Assembly (NCBI GenBank): GCA_964441535.1
Contig: CAYTXQ010000013.1
Location: 1-19,057, forward strand
Source: CAYNLX01 sp964441535
Lineage (GTDB): Bacteria > Bacillota_I > Bacilli_A > RF39 > UBA660
Length of the DNA stretch: 19,057 bases
Direction of reading: 5' to 3'
Position numbers and translations under genes: made by a program. Shown here one piece after another: positions 1-5,881 of this stretch (position 1 is the stretch's first letter; each line of letters opens with the position of its first letter). The notes beneath the pieces are model-generated. The model had not been told where the DNA came from. It made no database searches and saw nothing but the letters and a program-made list of their open reading frames with translations.

Positions 1-1
1 T

Positions 2-979
2 ACTGCTTCTTTAGCAGTTGCAGAACAACCTGGTAAAATTTATAACCCTTTATTTATATATGGTAAAAGTGGCTTAGGTAAAACTCATTTAATGCATGCT
101 ATTGGAAACTTTATTGTTAATAACTCAGATAAAAAAGTTTTATATATAACAAGTGATGATTTTATACATGAGTTTGTTGGAATTACTAATAAAAATGAAG
201 ATAATAATATTGATTATATAGAGCATTTTAAAGAAAAGTTTAGAAAGGTGGATGTATTAATAATTGATGATATTCAATTTTTAGGCGGAGCAGGTAAAAC
301 TCAACAAGAATTTTTCCATACTTTTAACAGTCTTCATTCTTCAGATAAACAAATTATTATAAGTTCAGATAAATCTCCAGATGATCTAAAATTATTAGAA
401 GAAAGATTAAGAACTAGATTTGCATGGGGATTAACAGTAAATATTTATCCGCCTGATTATGAATTAAGATATAAAATTATTAAAAATAAGATTGCAGGAC
501 ACGAAGTTGCTAAATTAATTGAGGATAATGTTGTTGAATATATAGCAAATGCGTGTGATAATGATGTTAGACATATTGAAGGTGCTGTAACAAGATTATA
601 TGTGTATGTAGCTATGGAAAACCCTAAAAAAGTTGATTTAGAATTTGCTAGAGAAGCGTTAAAAGATTTTGTAGGAACTTCTAATAATATATATAGTAAA
701 AATAACATGGAAAAAATATTAAATGGAGTTGCAAAATACTATAAGATTTCAGTAGATGATTTAAAAAGCAAAAAAAGAAACAGTAGTATTAATTATCCAA
801 GACAGATAGCAATGTATTTATGTAGAATGATGACTGAAGAATCTTTTCCTAGAATAGGTAGTGAATTTGGTAATAGAGATCATACAACAATAATGCACGG
901 ATGTGAAAAAATTAATAGAGAATTAAAAAATAATAGTAGTCTAAATAATATAATCAGAGAAATTAAAGATATTATTTAA
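2..979 (+). CDS. dnaA: Chromosomal replication initiator DnaA (5' truncated by window edge)
   Basis: DnaA is the AAA+ initiator that binds DnaA boxes and opens oriC. The reading frame is open from base 2, well before the first ATG at 92, so the gene enters from outside and lacks domains I-II and the first strand of domain III. Visible in order: Walker A GKSGLGKTHL (family norm GGVGLGKTHL) encoded at 59-91; Walker B LIIDDIQFLGG; sensor-I region IIISSDKSPDDL; the ERLRTRFAWGL arginine-finger segment; sensor II at DNDVRHIEGAVTRL; then the domain IV helix-turn-helix with signature GNRDHTTIMHGCEKI, close to the usual GGRDHTTVxHAxxKI. It ends 110 bp before dnaN, the normal origin arrangement. Identity is certain; the true start is not in the window. 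Confidence 0.97.
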   Translation, partial: TASLAVAEQPGKIYNPLFIYGKSGLGKTHLMHAIGNFIVNNSDKKVLYITSDDFIHEFVGITNKNEDNNIDYIEHFKEKFRKVDVLIIDDIQFLGGAGKTQQEFFHTFNSLHSSDKQIIISSDKSPDDLKLLEERLRTRFAWGLTVNIYPPDYELRYKIIKNKIAGHEVAKLIEDNVVEYIANACDNDVRHIEGAVTRLYVYVAMENPKKVDLEFAREALKDFVGTSNNIYSKNNMEKILNGVAKYYKISVDDLKSKKRNSSINYPRQIAMYLCRMMTEESFPRIGSEFGNRDHTTIMHGCEKINRELKNNSSLNNIIREIKDII

Positions 980-999
980 ACAGGATATTAACAAGTAAA

Positions 1000-1041
1000 A
1001 TAAATTAAAATATTGATAAAATAAGGAATATTTTAATTTAT
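1000..1041. repeat. 15-bp AT-only inverted repeat in the dnaA-dnaN spacer
   Basis: Arms 1000-1014 and 1027-1041 are perfectly complementary, with a 12-base loop. The arms contain no G or C, and the right arm shares TTAT with the DnaA box at 1038. There is no T-run after it, so it is a poor terminator. It is more likely a duplex-unwinding or cruciform element of oriC. Its role is inferred. Confidence 0.6.
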
Positions 1042-1046
1042 CCACA
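1038..1046 (+). promoter_or_regulatory. DnaA box (TTATCCACA)
   Basis: A perfect consensus 9-mer in the dnaA-dnaN spacer. The next nine bases (1047-1055, ATATACACA) differ from a TTATACACA box at one position, so this may be a directly abutting pair. No other perfect box was seen in the spacer, so the main DnaA-box cluster may lie upstream of dnaA. Confidence 0.75.
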
Positions 1047-1089
1047 ATATACACACTAAAAACATAAAAAAAAGAAAGAAGGAATAAAT

Positions 1090-2208
1090 ATGAAAATTAA
1101 AATTAAAAAAAATATTTTACTTGAAAATTTAAATTATGTTATTAAAGGAATATCTACTAAAACTGTAATACCTATACTTAATGGTATTAAATTTGAAGTA
1201 GATGATAAAGGTTTATCATTAACTAGTAGTGATACAGAATTAACTATAAAAACTTTTATAGACAAAAAGGATATTATAAATATAGAAGAGACAGGTATAA
1301 TAATAATTCAAAGTAAAAATATTATTGATATTATTAGAAAAATGCCTACTGAAGATATTAATATAGAAACTATAGATGATTTAAAAGTAAAAATATATTC
1401 TGATGTTAATAATTTTGATTTAAATTGTTTAGAACCTAAAGATTATCCTACTTTAAAAATAGATAAAAATAAAAAACCTTTAATAATAAAAAGTGATTTA
1501 TTTAAAGAATTAGTAAGTCAAACTGTATTTGCAGTATCTGTTCAGGAATCAAGACCTTTATTAACAGGAATTAATTTTAAAATAACAAGGGATATTTTAG
1601 AATGTATAGCAACAGATTCTTACAGACTTGCTAAAAAAACAATAAAAATAAATTATGAGAATCATGATGATATTAATATTATAATTCCAGGTAAAAATTT
1701 AATAGAATTAGATAAAATATTAACAGATAATTTAGATTTAGAAATACATATATTTAATAATAAAGTTTTATTTGTATATAAAAATATTTTATTTCAAACA
1801 AATTTATTAAGTGGAACTTATCCTAATACAACAAATTTAATACCAAGTGATTTTGAAATGATAGTAAATGTTAATTATAATAAATATTTTGATGCTGTAG
1901 ATAGAGCCGCTTTACTAACACAATCTAAAGAAAAAAATATAATAAAAATGAAAATAGATAAAAAGAAAATGAATATTAGTTCTTTTGCTTCAGAAATTGG
2001 AAAAGTAGAAGAAAATCTAGATATAGAACAAAATTCCAGTAATAAAATAGATATATCTTTTAGTGCTAGATATATGATAGAAGCTTTAAGAACAATTGAT
2101 AGTGAAGATATAATAATTTTATTAAATAGCGAAATAAAACCTATTATAGTAAAATCTACAACAGATGAATCATTAATACAACTAATATTACCAATAAAAA
2201 CATACTAG
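1090..2208 (+). CDS. dnaN: DNA polymerase III beta sliding clamp
   Basis: This is the ring-shaped processivity clamp that tethers DNA polymerase III and also binds repair and regulatory partners. The 372 residues match the usual length of about 370-380. Recognisable segments are the N-terminal KIKIKKNILLENLNYVIKGIS, the central RPLLTGINFKI followed by ECIATDSYRLAKKTI (family TDSxRLA), and the C-terminal end LIQLILPIKTY, the conserved tail near the partner-binding cleft. The ATG at 1090 follows AAGAAGG (1076-1082) at good spacing. It sits directly downstream of dnaA as in nearly all Firmicutes and is followed by a terminator-like hairpin. No unusual residues were noted. Confidence 0.96.
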   Translation: MKIKIKKNILLENLNYVIKGISTKTVIPILNGIKFEVDDKGLSLTSSDTELTIKTFIDKKDIINIEETGIIIIQSKNIIDIIRKMPTEDINIETIDDLKVKIYSDVNNFDLNCLEPKDYPTLKIDKNKKPLIIKSDLFKELVSQTVFAVSVQESRPLLTGINFKITRDILECIATDSYRLAKKTIKINYENHDDINIIIPGKNLIELDKILTDNLDLEIHIFNNKVLFVYKNILFQTNLLSGTYPNTTNLIPSDFEMIVNVNYNKYFDAVDRAALLTQSKEKNIIKMKIDKKKMNISSFASEIGKVEENLDIEQNSSNKIDISFSARYMIEALRTIDSEDIIILLNSEIKPIIVKSTTDESLIQLILPIKTY

Positions 2209-2225
2209 TGATGTTTTTTCTTTTT
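2196..2225 (+). terminator. Likely intrinsic terminator at the end of dnaN
   Basis: AAAAACAT (2196-2203) and ATGTTTTT (2211-2218) form an 8-bp stem with a 7-base loop that includes the dnaN stop codon. It is followed by TTTC and five more Ts. The stem has only one G-C pair, so termination may be partial, which would let some dnaN transcripts reach comK. Confidence 0.5.
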
Positions 2226-2231
2226 GTGACA

Positions 2232-2246
2232 AAATTTGACAAATTT
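2232..2246. promoter_or_regulatory. Operator-like dyad upstream of comK
   Basis: AAATTTG-A-CAAATTT is a perfect 7+1+7 dyad. TGACAAA also occurs twice, at 2227 and 2237, 10 bp (about one helical turn) apart. The right arm lies where a -35 element would sit for the -10 at 2264, a typical place for an activator or repressor. It does not match the ComK K-box pattern AAAA-N5-TTTT. The binding protein is unknown. Confidence 0.45.
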
Positions 2247-2260
2247 CTACAAACATTATG

Positions 2261-2269
2261 TGTTATAAG
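2261..2269 (+). promoter_or_regulatory. Putative extended -10 promoter of comK
   Basis: TGTTATAAG reads as TGn plus a -10 of TATAAG, about 33 bases before the comK start codon. TTGACA at 2236-2241 is present but 22 bases away, too far for a normal -35, so the promoter probably relies on the TG extension and/or an activator. Confidence 0.45.
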
Positions 2270-2302
2270 ATACATTAAATATTTTTGAAAGGGGGAAATA
2301 TA

Positions 2303-2752
2303 ATGTATTTATCTGAATATGAAATAAATGAAAACACTTATGCTATTATCTATATTGAAGAAGATGTTTCTAAAGTAATAGAAAAAACAAATGAAGTATT
2401 GGTAAATTTATCTCCAAATAAAATAGTAGAAAATAGTTGTGAATATTTTGGTAGTACTTTAAGTGGAAGACAAAAAGGCTCATATAGTTTAATTAATATA
2501 ACTCATAAAGTTCCAGTTATTATAGAAGAAAGTAAAGAAATAATCTTTTTTCCAACAGTATCTCCGCGACTTAAAGATTGTTCTTGGATATCTATTAAAA
2601 ATATAACTGATTATTATGAAAAAGATGATAAGGTTTTTATTAATTTTGAGAAGAATAAAACAATAGACTTAGATCTTTCATATAATATTATTTCCAATCA
2701 AATTCTAAGAGCAAGTAGATTAGAGTCAGTATTAAGAAAAAGAAAAAATTAA
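2303..2752 (+). CDS. comK: ComK-family competence transcription factor, short form
   Basis: ComK is the DNA-binding master activator of competence (late com genes and recombination genes) in Bacillus and relatives. The match rests on conserved blocks: YEINENTYAI at the N-terminus, SCEYFGSTLSGR (about residues 45-56), IFFPTVSP (about 81-88), CSWIS (93-97), then an SYNIISNQILRASRL segment. All parallel B. subtilis ComK, for example its SCRFFGSSYAGR and LFPTLS...CGWIS. I chose ATG 2303 because AAAGGGGG (2288-2295) sits 7 bases before it; a TTG at 2285 would put the ribosome site inside the gene. At 149 residues it is about 40 shorter than B. subtilis ComK and ends right after the conserved core, so the C-terminal MecA-binding tail is missing. 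It occupies the place of yaaA between dnaN and recF. Family call is strong; function as competence regulator is inferred. Confidence 0.87.
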   Translation: MYLSEYEINENTYAIIYIEEDVSKVIEKTNEVLVNLSPNKIVENSCEYFGSTLSGRQKGSYSLINITHKVPVIIEESKEIIFFPTVSPRLKDCSWISIKNITDYYEKDDKVFINFEKNKTIDLDLSYNIISNQILRASRLESVLRKRKN

Positions 2753-2787
2753 ATATATTGAAAAGACTTTTAATAATTCATTTTTAG

Positions 2788-2796
2788 TGTTATAAT
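2788..2796 (+). promoter_or_regulatory. Extended -10 promoter of the recF-gyrB-gyrA operon
   Basis: TGTTATAAT is a perfect TGn-TATAAT extended -10 box. No good -35 lies 16-18 bases upstream. Transcription would start near 2803, inside or beside the inverted repeat that follows. Confidence 0.65.
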
Positions 2797-2826
2797 TATA
2801 TTTAGGTATAGGAGTACCTAAATATA
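2797..2826. repeat. 12-bp perfect inverted repeat at the expected mRNA 5' end of recF-gyrBA
   Basis: Arms 2797-2808 and 2815-2826 pair perfectly around the loop TAGGAG. The hairpin begins immediately after the TATAAT box, so it covers the predicted start site. It could be a repressor operator or a 5' stem-loop that stabilises the operon mRNA. Followed by TATATAATTTTTAAAA, it also resembles a weak terminator. Confidence 0.6.
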
Positions 2827-2863
2827 TATAATTTTTAAAATAAATACATCTAAGGGGCTAAAA

Positions 2864-3955
2864 ATGCAAATATTAAATTTAAAATTAAAAAACTTTAGAA
2901 ATATTAATCAACTTAATTTAAATTTTTCTAAGAAAAAAAATATTTTTATTGGAAAAAATGGTATGGGTAAAACAAATATAATAGAGTCTATATATGTATT
3001 AGCTTTTACTAAATCTTTTAGAGGAAATTTTGATAAAGTTCTTATTAAAAATGAGGAAAATACCACAAAAATCGAAGGAAATGTTTTTGATAACTATGAA
3101 AATAAATATTCAGTTGAAATTGATAATGAAGGAAAGATATTAAAAATAAATAATAATAAGATTTTAAAATCAAGTGATTATATATCTAAAATAAATTTAA
3201 TAACTTATAATCCAGATGATATGAGTATTATAAAAGAAAGTCCAAGTGTAAGGAGAAATTACTTTAACTTGGAAATATCCCAATTAGATAATATGTATCT
3301 AAAAAAATTAAATATATATAATAAATTAGTTAAACAAAGAAACTCTTATTTAAAGACTATAAATATAAATGGAAATAGTTCATGTGAATATTTAAAAATT
3401 TTAACTGAAAGAATAATAAAATATGGAATTGAAATAAATAAATATAGAAATGATTATATAGATGGAATAAATTTAAATATTAATAGGTATTATTTTAAAA
3501 TTACTAAAAAAGATAATATTTATATAAAATATTATTCTGATTATAACGAAGTTTCTTTTGAAAAATTAGTTGAAAAATATAGGAAAAGTTTGAATAGAGA
3601 TATTATCTTAGGTAAAACTTCTATAGGTATTCATCATGATGAGTTTGAAATAACGTTAAATGATCAAAATATAAGAGATTATGGATCAGAAGGGCAACAA
3701 AAAAATGCAATCTTATCCATGAAGTTTGCGGAAATAGAAATCTTTAAAGATTTAAAGAAGACTTATCCAATTCTTATATTAGATGACTTATTCAGTGAAT
3801 TAGATAATTATAAAATTAATAATATATTAAAATTAATAAAAAAAAGTCAGCAAGTTTTTATTACAGTAACTGATTTAGACAAGGTAAACAAAAAATATAT
3901 AGAAGATTCTTATATATTTGTAGTAAATAATGGAAAGGCAGAAATAAGAAAATGA
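2864..3955 (+). CDS. recF: DNA replication and repair protein RecF
   Basis: RecF is an SMC-like ATPase that works with RecO and RecR to load RecA at gapped DNA. The 363 residues fit the family (about 360-370). Seen: N-terminal LNLKLKNFRNI, Walker A GKNGMGKT at residues 30-37 followed by NIIESIYVLAFTKSFR, the signature region GIHHDEFEITLNDQNIRDYGSEGQQKNAILSMKFAE, and Walker B with D-loop YPILILDDLFSELD. The family signature is usually GPHRDDL and FGSQGQQ, so HHDEF and YGSEGQQ are modest variants. ATG 2864 follows AAGGGG (2852-2857). The TGA stop overlaps the gyrB ATG by 3 bases (ATGA), implying translational coupling. The yaaB/remB gene found here in B. subtilis is absent. Confidence 0.95.
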   Translation: MQILNLKLKNFRNINQLNLNFSKKKNIFIGKNGMGKTNIIESIYVLAFTKSFRGNFDKVLIKNEENTTKIEGNVFDNYENKYSVEIDNEGKILKINNNKILKSSDYISKINLITYNPDDMSIIKESPSVRRNYFNLEISQLDNMYLKKLNIYNKLVKQRNSYLKTININGNSSCEYLKILTERIIKYGIEINKYRNDYIDGINLNINRYYFKITKKDNIYIKYYSDYNEVSFEKLVEKYRKSLNRDIILGKTSIGIHHDEFEITLNDQNIRDYGSEGQQKNAILSMKFAEIEIFKDLKKTYPILILDDLFSELDNYKINNILKLIKKSQQVFITVTDLDKVNKKYIEDSYIFVVNNGKAEIRK

Positions 3956-5868
3956 ATGACAATAATTACAGTGATAGTGATATTCAAGTACTAGAAGGAT
4001 TAGAAGCAGTAAGAAAAAGACCAGGAATGTATATAGGATCTACAGGTGAAAGAGGCTTGCATCATTTAGTGTGGGAAATAGTAGACAATGCAGTAGATGA
4101 GGCTTTAGCAGGCTACTGCGATGATATAGAAATAATAATTGAAAAGGGAAATATAATAACTGTTAAAGATGATGGAAGAGGAATTCCTACAGGAATTAAT
4201 TCAAAAACAGGATTATCTACAGTAGAAACTATATTCACAGTATTACATGCTGGAGGTAAATTTGGTGGTAGTGGATATAAAGTGTCTGGAGGTCTTCATG
4301 GAGTTGGTGCATCAGTAGTTAATGCGTTATCAAGTTGGTTAGAAGTCACAATTTATAGAGATGGCAATATTTATTCTCAAAGATTTGAAAATGGCGGAAA
4401 GTCTACTGGTAAACTTAAAGAAATAGGTAAATGTGAAGAAAACAAAACCGGATCAACAGTATCCTTTAAAGCGGATCCAAAAGTTTTTCAAGAAACGACA
4501 ATATATAATTATGAAACTTTGTATACAAGACTAAGAGAAATAGCTTTTTTAAACAAAGGATTAAGAATAAAATTAATAGATGAAAGAGAAGATAATAAAC
4601 AAGCAGAATTTTTATATAATGGCGGAATAATTGAATATATTATTATGTTAAATAAAAATAAAAAACCAATACATGATACTATAATTTTTGTTGAAGGAAA
4701 GTCCAATGATGTATTAATCGAAGTAGCACTTCAATATAATGAAAGTTATAATCCCGCAGTTTATTCTTTTACAAATAATATAAACACGCATGAAGGTGGA
4801 AGTCATGAAGATGGAGTTAAAAATGCTCTAACAAAAATTATGAATTCTTATGCTAAAAATAACAAAATGCTAAAAGATAATGATGAAAGTTTAACTGGAG
4901 ATGATGTTAGAGAAGGGTTAACGATGATTATTTCTTGTAAGCATCCTAATCCAGAATTTGAAGGACAGACAAAAACAAAATTAGGAAATCCGGAAGTTAA
5001 GAAAATAGCAAACGACATTTTTTCTGAAGGATTACAAAGATTTCTATTAGAAAATCCAGAACAGGCAAAAATAATTATAGAAAAATCTATTACTGCCGCA
5101 AGAGCAAGAGTTGCTGCTAAAAGAGCAAGAGAATTGACTCGTAGAAAAGGCGGACTAGAGTTAACTAATCAATGGGGTAAATTAACAGATTGTTCTTTAA
5201 AGAATGCTGAAAATACTGAGATATTTATTGTCGAGGGAGACAGCGCAGCAGGACCAGCTAAACAAGGAAGAGATTCAAAGATTCAAGCAGTTTTGCCTAT
5301 TAGAGGAAAAATTCTTAATGTAGAGAAGGCTAGATTAGACAGAATATTAAACAACGAAGAAATAAGAAGTTTGATTACAGCTTTTGGAACAGGTATAGGA
5401 GAAGAATTTGATATAACTAAATTACGTTACAGCAAAATAATTATAATGTCAGATGCAGACGTTGATGGAGCACATATTAGAACGTTGCTATTAACACTTT
5501 TCTACAGATATTTTAAACCTCTAATTGAGCAGGGTCATATATATGCAGCCCAGCCACCTTTATATTGTATAAAGCATGGTAAGACTAATAAATATGTGTT
5601 AAATGAAGAAGATAGAGATAACTATTTAGCTACATTACCGGAAAACACTAGATATGAAATAATTCGTATGAAAGGTTTAGGAGAAATGGACGCAATAGAA
5701 TTAAGAGAAACAACAATGAATATAAAAACAAGACAATTAGTGCAGATGAATTTGGAAGATGCAATAATAGCAGATGAAACTTTTGAATTATTAATGGGAG
5801 AAGATGTTGAACCTAGAAGAAAGTTTATTGAAGAAAATGCACTAAATGTAATGAATTTGGATATATAG
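3952..5868 (+). CDS. gyrB: DNA gyrase subunit B
   Basis: GyrB is the ATPase subunit of gyrase, which introduces negative supercoils. The 638 residues match the short Gram-positive form. Order: GHKL ATPase with EIVDNAVDEALAG, DDGRGIPTG and GGLHGVGASVVNALS; transducer domain; Toprim with the catalytic glutamate in EGDSAAGPAK (428-437) and the metal-binding DADVDGAHIRT; C-terminal GLGEMDAIELRETTMN. The Toprim motif is normally EGDSAGGSAK, so A433 and P435 are substitutions, and the following PIRGK replaces PLRGK. Gyrase rather than ParE is supported by its position after recF and before gyrA. The start codon overlaps the recF stop. Confidence 0.97.
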   Translation: MNDNNYSDSDIQVLEGLEAVRKRPGMYIGSTGERGLHHLVWEIVDNAVDEALAGYCDDIEIIIEKGNIITVKDDGRGIPTGINSKTGLSTVETIFTVLHAGGKFGGSGYKVSGGLHGVGASVVNALSSWLEVTIYRDGNIYSQRFENGGKSTGKLKEIGKCEENKTGSTVSFKADPKVFQETTIYNYETLYTRLREIAFLNKGLRIKLIDEREDNKQAEFLYNGGIIEYIIMLNKNKKPIHDTIIFVEGKSNDVLIEVALQYNESYNPAVYSFTNNINTHEGGSHEDGVKNALTKIMNSYAKNNKMLKDNDESLTGDDVREGLTMIISCKHPNPEFEGQTKTKLGNPEVKKIANDIFSEGLQRFLLENPEQAKIIIEKSITAARARVAAKRARELTRRKGGLELTNQWGKLTDCSLKNAENTEIFIVEGDSAAGPAKQGRDSKIQAVLPIRGKILNVEKARLDRILNNEEIRSLITAFGTGIGEEFDITKLRYSKIIIMSDADVDGAHIRTLLLTLFYRYFKPLIEQGHIYAAQPPLYCIKHGKTNKYVLNEEDRDNYLATLPENTRYEIIRMKGLGEMDAIELRETTMNIKTRQLVQMNLEDAIIADETFELLMGEDVEPRRKFIEENALNVMNLDI

Positions 5869-5881
5869 GGTGGTGAAAAAT

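Noticed and set aside
1047..1055. Second DnaA box (ATATACACA).
   Set aside because: It has one mismatch at a normally fixed first base. It is mentioned with the perfect box but not listed as a separate site.
2236..2269. Classical sigma-A promoter for comK with TTGACA and TATAAG.
   Set aside because: The spacer is 22 bases, well outside 16-18, so TTGACA is more likely part of the operator-like repeat than a working -35.
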